Of a stretch of 64,000 nucleotides of DNA, positions 47,947-56,704 are shown one piece after another. The position numbers and the translations under genes are program-made. Below the pieces are notes generated by a model. It was given only the letters and a program-made list of their open reading frames with translations. It was not told the origin of the DNA and did no database searches. Each line of letters begins with the position of its first letter. The first letter of the stretch is position 1. This DNA is from Roseicella aerolata (GTDB lineage: Bacteria; Pseudomonadota; Alphaproteobacteria; Acetobacterales; Acetobacteraceae), in contig NZ_JAJAQI010000009.1 in NCBI RefSeq assembly GCF_020523605.1, forward strand, positions 89,189 through 153,188, given 5' to 3'.

Positions 47947-48127
47947 GGCCCGCCACGTCACGGGGCGCTACTAGGGTGGAGTCGCCTCGAAACGGCTGGC
48001 AGGCCGCCCCCGCGAGGCTTCCGGCCCTGCCGGGTGCGGGAGGCGAGCCGTCCTGTTTGCCACCCGTCTTGATGCCCGGGCCGGGCCCGGCCATGACGCG
48101 ACACACCATGTTCAGGGAGAGAACGCC

Positions 48128-49093
48128 ATGCCCGCGCTCAAGCGTCTTGCCATCCTCGACGACTATCAGGGCGTGACCCTGCGCCTGGGTCCCTGGGACC
48201 GGCTGCCGGAAAGCCTGGAGATCCATGTCTTCCGCGACACCCTCACCGACCCCGCCGCCCTCCTCGCCCGTCTCGCGCCCTTCGACGCCATCCTGGCGAT
48301 GCGGGAGCGCACGCCCTTCCCGCGCAGCTTGATCGAGCAGCTGCCGAACCTCAGCCTGCTGATCACCACCGGCGCGCGGAACCGCAGCATCGACCTGGAA
48401 GCCTGCGCCGAGCGCGGCGTGACGGTCTGCGGCACCCCCTCCTTCGCCCACCCTACGGTGGACCTGACCTGGGGCCTCATCCTCTCCCTCATGCGCCGCA
48501 TTCCGGAGCAGGAGGCGGCGCTCCGCGAGGGCCGCTGGCAGGTGGCGCTGGGTCATACGCTGGAGGGCAAGACGCTCGGCTGCCTTGGCCTCGGCAATCT
48601 CGGCAGCCGGGTGGCGAAGGTGGGCGCCGCCTTCGGCATGAGGGTCATCGCCTGGTCGCAGAACCTGACGCCGGAGAAGGCCGCGGCGGCCGGCGCCGAG
48701 GCGGTGAGCAAGGAGCGGCTGCTTGCCGAGTCGGACGTGGTGACGCTGCACCTGATCCTCTCGGAGCGGTCGCGCGGCATCATCGGCGCCGGCGACCTGG
48801 CGCAGATGAAATCCACGGCCGTCATCGTGAACACCAGCCGCGGCCCGCTGATCGACCAGGCCGCGCTGATCGCGGCGCTCAAGGCGGGCCGGATCGCCGG
48901 CGCCGGGATCGATGTCTATGACCAGGAGCCGCTGCCGAAGGACCACCCGATCCTCTCGGCGCCCAACACCGTGCTGACGCCGCATCTGGGCTATGTGACC
49001 GAGGAGAATTACCGCGCCTATTTCCAGGGCGCCGTGGAGGCGGTGGAGGGCTATCTGGCGGGCCAGCCGGTGCGGGAATTGCGCGCCGGCTGA
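48128..49093 (+). CDS. D-2-hydroxyacid dehydrogenase family protein
   Basis: A 321-residue NAD(P)-dependent enzyme. The cofactor loop is GLGNLGSRVAK. The catalytic Arg lies in VNTSRGPLID, Glu in DVYDQEPLP and His in LTPHLGYVT, the full triad of the family. It reduces a 2-ketoacid or oxidises a D-2-hydroxyacid; phosphoglycerate, glyoxylate and hydroxypyruvate enzymes share the fold, and the substrate is not fixed by sequence. GGGAGAGAA lies upstream of the ATG. It appears monocistronic. Confidence 0.9.
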   Translation: MPALKRLAILDDYQGVTLRLGPWDRLPESLEIHVFRDTLTDPAALLARLAPFDAILAMRERTPFPRSLIEQLPNLSLLITTGARNRSIDLEACAERGVTVCGTPSFAHPTVDLTWGLILSLMRRIPEQEAALREGRWQVALGHTLEGKTLGCLGLGNLGSRVAKVGAAFGMRVIAWSQNLTPEKAAAAGAEAVSKERLLAESDVVTLHLILSERSRGIIGAGDLAQMKSTAVIVNTSRGPLIDQAALIAALKAGRIAGAGIDVYDQEPLPKDHPILSAPNTVLTPHLGYVTEENYRAYFQGAVEAVEGYLAGQPVRELRAG

Positions 49094-49597
49094 GCAGCCC
49101 GGCCCGGCAGGCACCGGGCGGGTGCGCGATGGCGGACCGCCAAGTCTCCCCGGGGGCGGGCCGGCATCGCGGTTGCGCCCGCGCTCTGTACAGGTAATCG
49201 GCGGCGCCGCATGGCGCACCGGTGCCGGCATGGGGTGCCGGCCGCCCGGCCTTCCCTTGCGGATCCTGCGTCCCGACCTCCGGCATGCACCGACAGTTCA
49301 TGAGATGATGCACGGCGTATGCTGTGCATGTGCCGGCGAGACTGCCTGCACAACGGGCGTCGCAGGCGCTGCATCCATCGCCGTCACCCGGGTGGGCAGG
49401 GCAGGATTGCAGCGTTCCGGCGCAGGACGCTCGCGCCAGCCTCGCGCTTCTCGCGCACTGATCCGGGCAGGACCAACGGATCGTCCCGCATCAGGTTATC
49501 GGCGGATGCAGGCCGCGACGCCCTGCCCCGCTGGTGCTTGACGGCGACGGTTGGCGCACCGCAGCATCCTGTTTCCCGTCGCCGGAAGGGATGTGCC
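49094..49597. other. 504-bp stretch without a supported gene
   Basis: Between the hydroxyacid dehydrogenase and a binding-protein gene. Open frames cross it but are arginine- and cysteine-rich and match nothing recognisable. ATGCAC and GTGCAT form a small inverted repeat around 49308-49329. It may carry the promoter of the downstream gene. Confidence 0.5.
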
Positions 49598-51184
49598 ATG
49601 CGCCGACGCTGTCTCCTTGCCACCATGGGGGCCGCGCTGGCCGCACCCCGCCTCGCCGCCGCGCAGGGCACTGCCGGACGGCGCGTGCTGCGCTTCGTGC
49701 CCCAGGCCGACTTGGCGCTGCTGGACCCGATCCACTCCGTCGCCTTCGTCACGCGCAACCATGCGCTGATGGTCTATGACACGCTCTATGGCTGGGATGC
49801 GGAGCTGAAGGCACGACCGCAGATGGCGGAAGGCATGCCGCTCGTCGAGGAGGATGGCAGGCGGGCCACCATCACCCTGCGGGAGGGGCTCCGGTTCCAT
49901 GACGGCGAGCCCGTGCGCGCGCGCGACTGCGTCGCCTCCATCAAGCGTTGGGCGACGCGCGACGCCTTCGGCCAGGCGCTCTGGGCGGCGACGGAGGAAC
50001 TCTCCGCGGCGGATGACCGCCGCATCGTCTTCCGCCTGAAGAAGCCCTTCCCGCTGCTGCCGGATGCGCTGGCCAAGGTGGGCACGCATCTCTGCGCCAT
50101 GATGCCGGAACGGCATGCGGGCCTGCCTTCCTCCCAGGCGGTGCCGGAGATCATCGGCAGCGGTCCCTTCCGCTATGTGGCGGGCGAGCGGGTACCGGGC
50201 AGCCGCAATATCTATGAGCGCTTCGCCGACTACCGCCCGCGCGAGGAAGCGCCGAGCTACATGAGCGGCGGCAAGCAGGTGCATTTCGACCGGGTGGAGT
50301 GGCTGACCATCCCGGACGGCGCGACGGCCAGCGCGGCGCTGCAGCGTGGCGAGGTGGACTGGTGGGAACTGCCGGCGATCGACCTGGTGCGCCCGCTGCA
50401 GCGGGCGCGCGGGATCAAGGTGGATATCCTCGATCCCAATGGCTCGATCGGCTTCCTGCGCTTCAACTGCCTGCATCCGCCCTTCGACAATCCCGCCATC
50501 CGCCGCGCCATCCTGCGCGGGACGAACCAGGTGGATGCGATGACCGCGGCGGCTGGCGATGACCGCAAATACTGGCACGTGCCCTATGGCTTCTTCGCGC
50601 CCGGCTCGATCATGGCAAGCGAGGAGGGGCTGGAGGCCTTCCGCAACCCGCTCGACGCCGCGGCGACGAAGCGGGCGCTGGAGGAAGCCGGCTACAGGGG
50701 CGAGCGCGTGAACCTGCTGGCCGCGACCGACTTCCCGGTGATCAATGCCATGAGCGAGGTCTGCGGCGACATGCTGCGGCGCTCCGGCGTGAACCTGGAT
50801 TACGTGGCGACCGATTGGGGCACGGTGACGCAGCGCATCCTGAAGCAGGACCCGCCGGCCCAGGGCGGCTGGAACATGATGGTGAGCTGGACGGCCGGCA
50901 GCGCGCAGGTGAACCCGGCGGCGAACAACCTGATCCGCGGCCATGGCCGCAGCGCCATCTTCGGCTGGCCGACCGTCCCCCGGCTGGAGGAACTGCGCAA
51001 CGCCTGGTTCGACGCGCCGGATGATCCCGCGCGGGCGCGCATCGGGCGGGAGATGCAGCGTGTCGCCTTCGATCAGGTGCCCTATGTGCCGCTCGGCCAG
51101 TTCTTCTCGCCGACGGCGCTGCGTTCGGATCTGGAGGGGATGCTGAAGGGCGTGGCGCTGTTCTATGGCATAAGGCGGGCCTAG
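49598..51184 (+). CDS. ABC transporter substrate-binding protein, peptide/nickel family 5
   Basis: A 528-residue extracellular solute-binding protein of the DppA/OppA type. It has a Tat-like signal peptide (MRRRCLLATMGAALAAP, cleavage after AAAQG). Family marks are LMVYDTLYGWDAELKARPQMAEG, LREGLRFHDGEPVRARDCVASIKRW and FNCLHPPFDNPAIRRAILRG. GGAAGGG precedes the chosen ATG. No dppBCDF-like permease genes follow. It binds a peptide, nickel complex or similar ligand, which cannot be specified. Confidence 0.9.
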   Translation: MRRRCLLATMGAALAAPRLAAAQGTAGRRVLRFVPQADLALLDPIHSVAFVTRNHALMVYDTLYGWDAELKARPQMAEGMPLVEEDGRRATITLREGLRFHDGEPVRARDCVASIKRWATRDAFGQALWAATEELSAADDRRIVFRLKKPFPLLPDALAKVGTHLCAMMPERHAGLPSSQAVPEIIGSGPFRYVAGERVPGSRNIYERFADYRPREEAPSYMSGGKQVHFDRVEWLTIPDGATASAALQRGEVDWWELPAIDLVRPLQRARGIKVDILDPNGSIGFLRFNCLHPPFDNPAIRRAILRGTNQVDAMTAAAGDDRKYWHVPYGFFAPGSIMASEEGLEAFRNPLDAAATKRALEEAGYRGERVNLLAATDFPVINAMSEVCGDMLRRSGVNLDYVATDWGTVTQRILKQDPPAQGGWNMMVSWTAGSAQVNPAANNLIRGHGRSAIFGWPTVPRLEELRNAWFDAPDDPARARIGREMQRVAFDQVPYVPLGQFFSPTALRSDLEGMLKGVALFYGIRRA

Positions 51185-51211
51185 CGCGCCCGCACCGGGC
51201 TACCGCGGATC

Positions 51212-51241
51212 GGCGTTCAGAGCCGAACGCGGATCCGCTGC
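51212..51241 (+). repeat. Second short repeat type, copy 2
   Basis: GGCGTTCAGAGCCGAACGCG then GATCCGCTGC, similar to 39641-39669. It lies directly before copy 4 of the main palindromic repeat. Confidence 0.5.
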
Positions 51242-51256
51242 AGGTCCTTGATCGCA

Positions 51257-51305
51257 GAGCAGAGTCTCGCTCCCGGGCGTTCACGCCCATCCGCGATCCG
51301 CTCTA
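51257..51305 (+). repeat. Dispersed palindromic repeat, copy 4
   Basis: GCAGAGTCTCGCTCCC, core GGGCGTTCACGCCC, then ATCCGCGATCCGCTCTA. Nearly identical to the inverted copy at 15871-15920. Its end is 56 bp upstream of the start of the Old Yellow Enzyme gene. Confidence 0.8.
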
Positions 51306-51360
51306 GGCGGAGGGCATGGCGCGGGGCACACTCCGCGCCAACACCGTCCATGGAAAGCCC

Positions 51361-52506
51361 ATGCCGAGCCTGATCGAACCCGTCACCCTGCGCGGCACCA
51401 CCTTCCGCAACCGCATTGCCGTCCCGCCGATGTGCCAGTACTCGGCCGAAAACGGCATCGCCCAACCCTGGCACATGGTGCAGTACGGCCGCTTCGCGGT
51501 CGGTGGTGCCGGCCTCGTCATCATCGAGGCGACGGCGGTCTCACCCGAGGGCCGCATCACCCATGGCGATCTCGGCATCTGGTCGGATGCGCATGCCAGG
51601 GCGCTCGCGCCGATCGCCGCCTTCATGAAATCCCAGGGGGCGGTGCCGGGCATCCAGCTCGGCCATGCCGGGCGCAAGGCCAGCATGCAGCGCCCCTGGT
51701 ACGGCAACGACCCGCTCGGCGCCGAGGACCTGGCCCGCGGCGACCATCCCTGGGAGATCGTGGCGCCCTCGGCCATCCCGCTCGACGAGGGCTGGCTGAT
51801 GCCGCGCGCGCTGGACGAGGCCGGGCTCGCCCGGATCCGGGATGCCTTCATCGCCGGGGCCGTGCGCGCCCGCGACGCCGGCTTCGAGGTGGTCGAGATC
51901 CACATGGCGCATGGCTACCTGCTGGCCAGCTTCCTCTCTCCCATCACCAACCGGCGGAACGACGCCTATGGCGGCGACGCGGCGGGGCGGCAGCGCCTGC
52001 CGCTGGAGATCGCCCGCGGGGTGCGGGAGGTCTGGCCGGCGGACAGGCCGGTCTTCGTCCGCATCTCCTCGGTCGATGGCGCCGAGGGCGGGCTGACGCT
52101 GGAGGACCAGATCGGCTTCGCTCGGGCGCTGAAGGCGGTGGGCGTGGATGTGGTCGATTGCTCCTCCGGCGGCATCGCCGGCAGCGCGACGGCCGCCAAG
52201 GGACCGCCGCGCACCTACGGCTTCCAGGTACCCTATGCCAGGGCGATCCGCGAACAGGCGGGCATTGCCACCATGGCCGTCGGGCTGATCGTGGACCCCC
52301 ATCAGGCACAGCAGGTGCTGGATGAGGGCGGCGCGGACCTGATCGCGATCGGCCGCCAGGCGCTGGAGGACCCGAACTGGCCGCAGCATGCCGCCGCCAC
52401 GCTGCTGGGCGGCCCGGCCTATGAGGCCTGGCCGAAGCAGCATGGCTGGTGGCTGAACGTCCGGCAGGGTTCGCTCTCGAAGCTCGGGCCCTGGAGGGCC
52501 GCCTGA
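51361..52506 (+). CDS. NADH:flavin oxidoreductase (Old Yellow Enzyme, YqjM class)
   Basis: A 381-residue FMN ene-reductase. PPMCQYSA contains the class-specific active-site Cys. GHAGRKASMQRPW and IHMAHGYLLASFLSPITNRR carry the substrate-binding His pair, and DVVDCSSGG and AIGRQALEDPNWP the flavin region. It reduces activated C=C bonds using NAD(P)H; the natural substrate is unknown. The ATG at 51361 has GGAAAG just upstream. The longer frame begins only 11 bases after repeat copy 4 and is less likely. Confidence 0.9.
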   Translation: MPSLIEPVTLRGTTFRNRIAVPPMCQYSAENGIAQPWHMVQYGRFAVGGAGLVIIEATAVSPEGRITHGDLGIWSDAHARALAPIAAFMKSQGAVPGIQLGHAGRKASMQRPWYGNDPLGAEDLARGDHPWEIVAPSAIPLDEGWLMPRALDEAGLARIRDAFIAGAVRARDAGFEVVEIHMAHGYLLASFLSPITNRRNDAYGGDAAGRQRLPLEIARGVREVWPADRPVFVRISSVDGAEGGLTLEDQIGFARALKAVGVDVVDCSSGGIAGSATAAKGPPRTYGFQVPYARAIREQAGIATMAVGLIVDPHQAQQVLDEGGADLIAIGRQALEDPNWPQHAAATLLGGPAYEAWPKQHGWWLNVRQGSLSKLGPWRAA

Positions 52507-52508
52507 GG

Positions 52509-52531
52509 GGTGCGCCGGGGGGTGGCGCACC
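52509..52531 (+). terminator. Hairpin after the Old Yellow Enzyme gene
   Basis: An 8-bp stem GGTGCGCC/GGCGCACC with a seven-base G-rich loop, two bases after the stop. Confidence 0.5.
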
Positions 52532-52558
52532 GCCCCCGCTTCGCGCTAGGCCTTCGGC

Positions 52559-53512
52559 ATGAATGACGCGCCGCACAACACGGCGGAAGACAAGCTGCAG
52601 CGGCTTGTCGCCCGCGCCGCCGCCGCCGGTCCCGCCCTGCCCTGTGCGGTGGTCCACCCGGTGGATGCCGCGAGCCTCGAAGGCGCGATGGAGGCGGCCG
52701 AGGCCGGGCTGATCCTGCCCATCCTGGTCGGTCCTGCCGCGCGAATCCGCTCGGCGGCGGCGCAGGCCGGCATCGACCTCGCCGGCGCCCTCATCGAGGA
52801 CGTGCCACACAGCCACGCCGCCGCCGAGCGCGCCGTTGCCCTGGTGCGGGAGGGACGCGCGGGCGCGCTGCTGAAGGGGGCGCTGCACACGGATGAGTTG
52901 ATGGCGGCGGTTGTCTCGCGCGAGGGCGGGCTGCGGACGGAACGCCGCATCAGCCACTGCTTCATCCTGGACGTTCCGCGCTACCACAAGCCCCTGGTGG
53001 TGACGGACGCCGCCATCAATATCGAACCGGACCTCGAGACCAAGGCCGATATCGCGCGCAACGCCATCGATCTCTGCCGCGCCCTCGGCATCGCCCGGCC
53101 GAAGGTGGCGGTACTGGCGGCGGTCGAGGTCGTGACCCCGAAGCAGCCCGCGACGCTGGATGCCGCGGCCCTCTCCAAGATGGCGGATCGCGGCCAGATC
53201 GAGGGCGGGATCGTCGACGGGCCGCTCGCCTTCGACAATGCCATCAGCCGGGACGCAGCGGCTTCCAAGCACCTGGAAAGCCCGGTGGCCGGCGACCCGG
53301 ACATCCTGCTGGTGCCGGATCTGACGGCCGGCAACATGCTGGCGAAGCAACTGCAATACCTGGCGGGGGCCGAGAGCGCCGGCCTCGTCGTCGGCGCTCG
53401 GGTGCCGATCGCGCTGACCAGCCGGGCGGAGGGGCCGCGGGCCCGCCTTGCGTCCTGCGCCGTCATGAAGCTGGCGGTCGGGATGCGGGTGACCAAGCAC
53501 GGGGCGGATTGA
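52559..53512 (+). CDS. Phosphate acetyl/butyryltransferase (PTA_PTB) family protein
   Basis: A 317-residue phosphotransacylase interconverting acyl-CoA and acyl-phosphate. LLKGALHTDELMAAVVSREGGL, DVPRYHKPLVVTDAAINIEPDLETKADIARNA and EGGIVDGPLAFDNAIS are family signatures. It lacks the N-terminal MaoC domain found in bifunctional enoyl-CoA hydratase/Pta proteins and the long N-terminus of E. coli Pta. A kinase partner (acetate or butyrate kinase) is usually adjacent but is not present here. Confidence 0.88.
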   Translation: MNDAPHNTAEDKLQRLVARAAAAGPALPCAVVHPVDAASLEGAMEAAEAGLILPILVGPAARIRSAAAQAGIDLAGALIEDVPHSHAAAERAVALVREGRAGALLKGALHTDELMAAVVSREGGLRTERRISHCFILDVPRYHKPLVVTDAAINIEPDLETKADIARNAIDLCRALGIARPKVAVLAAVEVVTPKQPATLDAAALSKMADRGQIEGGIVDGPLAFDNAISRDAAASKHLESPVAGDPDILLVPDLTAGNMLAKQLQYLAGAESAGLVVGARVPIALTSRAEGPRARLASCAVMKLAVGMRVTKHGAD

Positions 53513-53535
53513 GCGTCCCCCCTGCCCGCCAGGCT

Positions 53536-53585
53536 GGAGCAGCTTCACGCTCCCAGGCGTTCACGCCCGTCCGCGATCTGCTCTA
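53536..53585 (+). repeat. Dispersed palindromic repeat, copy 5
   Basis: GGAGCAGCTTCACGCTCCCA, core GGCGTTCACGCCC, then GTCCGCGATCTGCTCTA. The GCTCTA end is 25 bp upstream of the alcohol dehydrogenase ATG, so it overlaps the place where a promoter -10 or the 5' leader must lie. Confidence 0.75.
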
Positions 53586-53610
53586 ACTTGGCGGGACAGG
53601 GAGAACGCCC

Positions 53611-54765
53611 ATGAGGAATATCCGCGTCGCCACCTTCGCCTGCCCGGGCGCCCCGCCCGAGATCCGGGAGGTCCCCTGGCCCAGGATTGGCCGCAAATCC
53701 GCGCTCATCCAGATCGGCGCCTGCGGCGTCTGCGGCACCGACCTGCACATCCTGAAGGGCCACTGGCCGAAGCCCCTGCCCTGGCCCTTCACCTTGGGCC
53801 ATGAGATGACCGGGATCGTGCGGGAGATCGGGCCGGATCTGAAGACCGACTGGATGGACCTGCCCATCACGGTCGGCTCCAAGATCATGATCCCGCCCTT
53901 CATGCCCTGCGGGTCCTGCTACTACTGCAAGCACTACCCCGAGAGCGCGAACCGCTGCCAGACACCGGTCTATTACGGCCGCTATCTCGGCTTCGACAAG
54001 CCGCCACATCTCTGGGGCGGCTGGGCGGAATATGTCTATGTGGACCTCGAGGACCTGCCGGGCACCAAGATCTACAAGCTGCCGGATGACATGCCGCTGC
54101 GGCTCGGGGCGTTGTCGGAGCCGCTGACCTCCTGCATCCGCGGCTTCGCCCGCGCCCAGCGCATGGGCGGGTTCAGATGGGGCGACACGGTCGTCATCCA
54201 GGGCACCGGGCCGATCGGCATCCTGGCCATCGCGGCGGCGCGGGAGATGGGCGCGGGCCGCGTCATCGCAGTCGGCGCGCCGGAGGCGCCGCGCCTGGCG
54301 CTCGCCCGGAAATTCGGCGCCGAGGCGACGGTGAACATCGAGGAACACGCCACCGCCGAGGCGCGCATCGCCCGCGTGCGGGAGATCGTCGGCGGCTACG
54401 GCGCCGACCTCATCATGGACTGCACCGGCCACCCGGCCGCGGGGCCGGAGGGCATCGAGATGCTGCGGGATTCCGGCTTCTATATCGAGATGGGCCAGTT
54501 CACCGATGCCGGCTCCATCATGACCAACTGGCACCGCTTCGTCGCCAAGGACATCACCATCATGGGGTCCTGGGCCTTCACGGCGAATGACCTGGCGCTC
54601 GGCGTGCAGATGCTGAACCACGCACGGGACCGGTATCCCTGGTACGAGATGCAGACGATCTACCCCTTCGACGCCGATGGCGTCTCCCGCGCCGTCGCGG
54701 ATGCCATGGCGATGCGGACGGTGAAGAGCACCATCGTGCCCTTCCCCGAACTGCTGGAGGCCTGA
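53611..54765 (+). CDS. Zinc-binding alcohol dehydrogenase family protein (MDR)
   Basis: A 384-residue medium-chain dehydrogenase. Catalytic zinc ligands are Cys in GACGVCGTDLH and His in LGHEMTG. The structural zinc site is PCGSCYYCKHYPESANRC. The Rossmann loop is GTGPIGILAIAAA. Overall it resembles threonine/sorbitol/L-iditol dehydrogenase-type enzymes; the alcohol is unknown. GGGAGAA precedes the ATG. It is followed by a PfkB kinase 70 bp on, which suggests sugar-alcohol use. Confidence 0.9.
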   Translation: MRNIRVATFACPGAPPEIREVPWPRIGRKSALIQIGACGVCGTDLHILKGHWPKPLPWPFTLGHEMTGIVREIGPDLKTDWMDLPITVGSKIMIPPFMPCGSCYYCKHYPESANRCQTPVYYGRYLGFDKPPHLWGGWAEYVYVDLEDLPGTKIYKLPDDMPLRLGALSEPLTSCIRGFARAQRMGGFRWGDTVVIQGTGPIGILAIAAAREMGAGRVIAVGAPEAPRLALARKFGAEATVNIEEHATAEARIARVREIVGGYGADLIMDCTGHPAAGPEGIEMLRDSGFYIEMGQFTDAGSIMTNWHRFVAKDITIMGSWAFTANDLALGVQMLNHARDRYPWYEMQTIYPFDADGVSRAVADAMAMRTVKSTIVPFPELLEA

Positions 54766-54834
54766 TCGCGGGGACCCCGGTCCGCGCCCTTTTTCGTTGG
54801 CCCTCGCAGCGCCCTGCCCCTAGCTTCTTGCCGC

Positions 54835-55764
54835 ATGTCCGGCCGCATCGTCACGCTCACCCTGAACCCCACCGTCGACATCGCCGCGGAGGCGGAGATG
54901 GTCCGCGCCGTCCGCAAGACGCGGACGCGAAACGAACGCTTCGACCCCGGCGGGGGTGGGGTCAATGTCTCGCGCGTGGTGCATGAGCTGGGCGGGGAGA
55001 CGCTCGCCATCATCCTCGCCGGAGGTCTGGCGGGTTCGCTGCTGGAGGAGTTGCTCGATGCCCAGGGCGTGCCCCGCCACAGCATCCCTATCGCCGGCCG
55101 CACGCGGATGAGCCATACGGTGAACGACCTCTCGGCCCGGCACGAATTCCGCTTCGTGCCGGAGGGGCCGAAGGTGTCGGAGGAGGAATGGCGTGCCACG
55201 CTTGCGGCGCTGGAGGCGGAGCCGGGCGACTGGGTGGTGGCCAGCGGCAGCCTGCCGCCCGGCGTGCCCGATGATTTCTACGCGCAGGCCGCGGATCTCG
55301 CCGCGCACCAGGGGCGGCACTACGTGCTCGACACCTCCGGCTCGCCGCTCAAGGCCGCGCTCGGCCATCGTCTCGCGCTGATCAAGCCGAGCCGCGGCGA
55401 ATTCGAGACGCTGGTCGGACGCCCCCTGAACACGCCGCGGCAGCAGAACCAGGCGGCGCAGGAGCTGGTGCGGCAGGGCGCGGCGGAGCTGATCGCCGTC
55501 TCGCTCGGGCATGAGGGCGCGCTGCTGGCGGAGAAGGACGGCGTGCTGCGGCTGCGCGCGCTGGATGTGCCGGCGCTTGGCGCCGTGGGCGCGGGGGACA
55601 GCTTCCTCGCCGCCATGGTGCTGAAACTGTCCCAGGGCGAGAGCCCACGCGAGGCCTTCGCCTGGGGCATGGCCTGCGGCGCCGCGGCGGTGATGCGCCC
55701 GGGCACGGCGCAGCCGCGGCGGGAGGATGTGGAGGCGCTGCGGCGCCAGATCGGGGCGGTGTAG
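54835..55764 (+). CDS. PfkB-family hexose kinase (1-phosphofructokinase type)
   Basis: A 309-residue ribokinase-fold kinase. TLTLNPTVDIAAEAEM opens it, FDPGGGGVNVSRVVHELGG binds the sugar, and VGAGDSFLAAMV is the anion hole with catalytic Asp. Such enzymes phosphorylate fructose 1-phosphate, fructose 6-phosphate or tagatose 6-phosphate. No PTS genes are nearby, so a Pfk2-like role in glycolysis is as likely as FruK. It may be co-transcribed with the alcohol dehydrogenase. Confidence 0.88.
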   Translation: MSGRIVTLTLNPTVDIAAEAEMVRAVRKTRTRNERFDPGGGGVNVSRVVHELGGETLAIILAGGLAGSLLEELLDAQGVPRHSIPIAGRTRMSHTVNDLSARHEFRFVPEGPKVSEEEWRATLAALEAEPGDWVVASGSLPPGVPDDFYAQAADLAAHQGRHYVLDTSGSPLKAALGHRLALIKPSRGEFETLVGRPLNTPRQQNQAAQELVRQGAAELIAVSLGHEGALLAEKDGVLRLRALDVPALGAVGAGDSFLAAMVLKLSQGESPREAFAWGMACGAAAVMRPGTAQPRREDVEALRRQIGAV

Positions 55765-55817
55765 CAAGGGGGTGAGTGGGCAGCCCGGCGTCCGCAGGCG
55801 CACCCGCCGGCAGGGCG

Positions 55818-56066
55818 CTATTTCAGGGCCTCCCAGGCACCGGAATGCTCGCATTCATAGGGCGCCTCGCGCGCCGGAACATGGCAGGACACGCAGTGGA
55901 TGCAGGGATCGACCCGCCGGTCGCCGGGCCGGCGGGCAAAGCCGCGTGTCAGCCCGAGCAATTCCCGCCCCTGGCCGCGCAACGCATCCTTCCGCCAGAA
56001 GCCGGTGCCGGTTGCGCCACACTGCGGACAGGTCAGCCGCGCGCAGATATCAAGGTCGCCGGTCAT
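55818..56066 (-). CDS. Small zinc-ribbon protein of unknown function
   Basis: An 82-residue protein with cysteine pairs CPQCG near the N-terminus and CIHCVSC followed by ECEHSG near the C-terminus, enough for one or two zinc sites. The middle part, GFWRKDALRGQGRELLGLTRGF, is basic. The start at MTGDLDICARLTCPQCG was chosen because GGAGCG lies just upstream and the longer frame is non-coding in character. It lies next to the PfkB gene (converging). I do not recognise a named family. Confidence 0.65.
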   Translation of the reverse strand: MTGDLDICARLTCPQCGATGTGFWRKDALRGQGRELLGLTRGFARRPGDRRVDPCIHCVSCHVPAREAPYECEHSGAWEALK

Positions 56067-56223
56067 CGCTCCACGCGCTCCCGGGCGACGAGGCCGGGCA
56101 TCGGGCCCGAGAGGGCCCGCCCAATGTCCCGCGGCAAGGCCCAACCGCTCGCCACCCTATCCGGACTCTGGGGGTGGACGGGGCGGAATTCAAACCGGAG
56201 CGCGCAAGCTCACGTGACTGCGA

Positions 56224-56694
56224 TCACTCCCGCCGCTTCAGCGCCAGGCGCCTGGCCGGTCGGCCGGTGCTGCGCGCAGCGAAGCGCTCCAGCACATCCT
56301 CCGGCCAGGTCGTGACGCGCCGCAGGCCGAGATCGACGCAGAGATAGAGCACCTCGTTCTCCGCGGCGAGCCAGCCCTCGGTCGCATGGTGCATGCGGTG
56401 CACCGCGAGCAGGCGCTTGGAGTCATAGCCCAGCACCTCATTGGTGCAGGACAGTGGCATGCCCTCATGCACCTCCCGCACATAGCTTACCCAGGCCTCG
56501 GCGGCGAAGGTGCCGAGGTTGCGGGCACGGAAGGGGGCACCGAGGCCGAGACTGGGCCAGAGCTGGTCGGTCGCGATGTCGAACACGACCATGTAAAAGC
56601 CCATATTCATATGGCCGTTGTTGTCCACCCATTCGGGGCGGACCACCGCGAGCGGCGGCGGCAGGGCGGCAGTCGTCACGGTCTCGTCCGGCAT
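56224..56694 (-). CDS. Acyl-CoA thioesterase, 4HBT/FcbC-like
   Basis: A 156-residue hotdog thioesterase with VRPEWVDNNGHMNMGFYMVVFDIATDQL, which contains the family Asp and GHMN motif. Similar proteins include carnitine-operon and YbgC-type thioesterases. The start at MPDETVTTAALPPP was chosen. It begins 10 bases after the stop of the hidden exported-protein gene and probably shares its operon with rraA upstream. Confidence 0.87.
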   Translation of the reverse strand: MPDETVTTAALPPPLAVVRPEWVDNNGHMNMGFYMVVFDIATDQLWPSLGLGAPFRARNLGTFAAEAWVSYVREVHEGMPLSCTNEVLGYDSKRLLAVHRMHHATEGWLAAENEVLYLCVDLGLRRVTTWPEDVLERFAARSTGRPARRLALKRRE

Positions 56695-56704
56695 TGGTGC
56701 TCCA

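Noticed and set aside
49200..49597. Possible RNA gene in the 504-bp gap
   Set aside because: Only a short ATGCAC/GTGCAT inverted repeat was seen. No tRNA arm pattern, extended stem or terminator supports an RNA gene.
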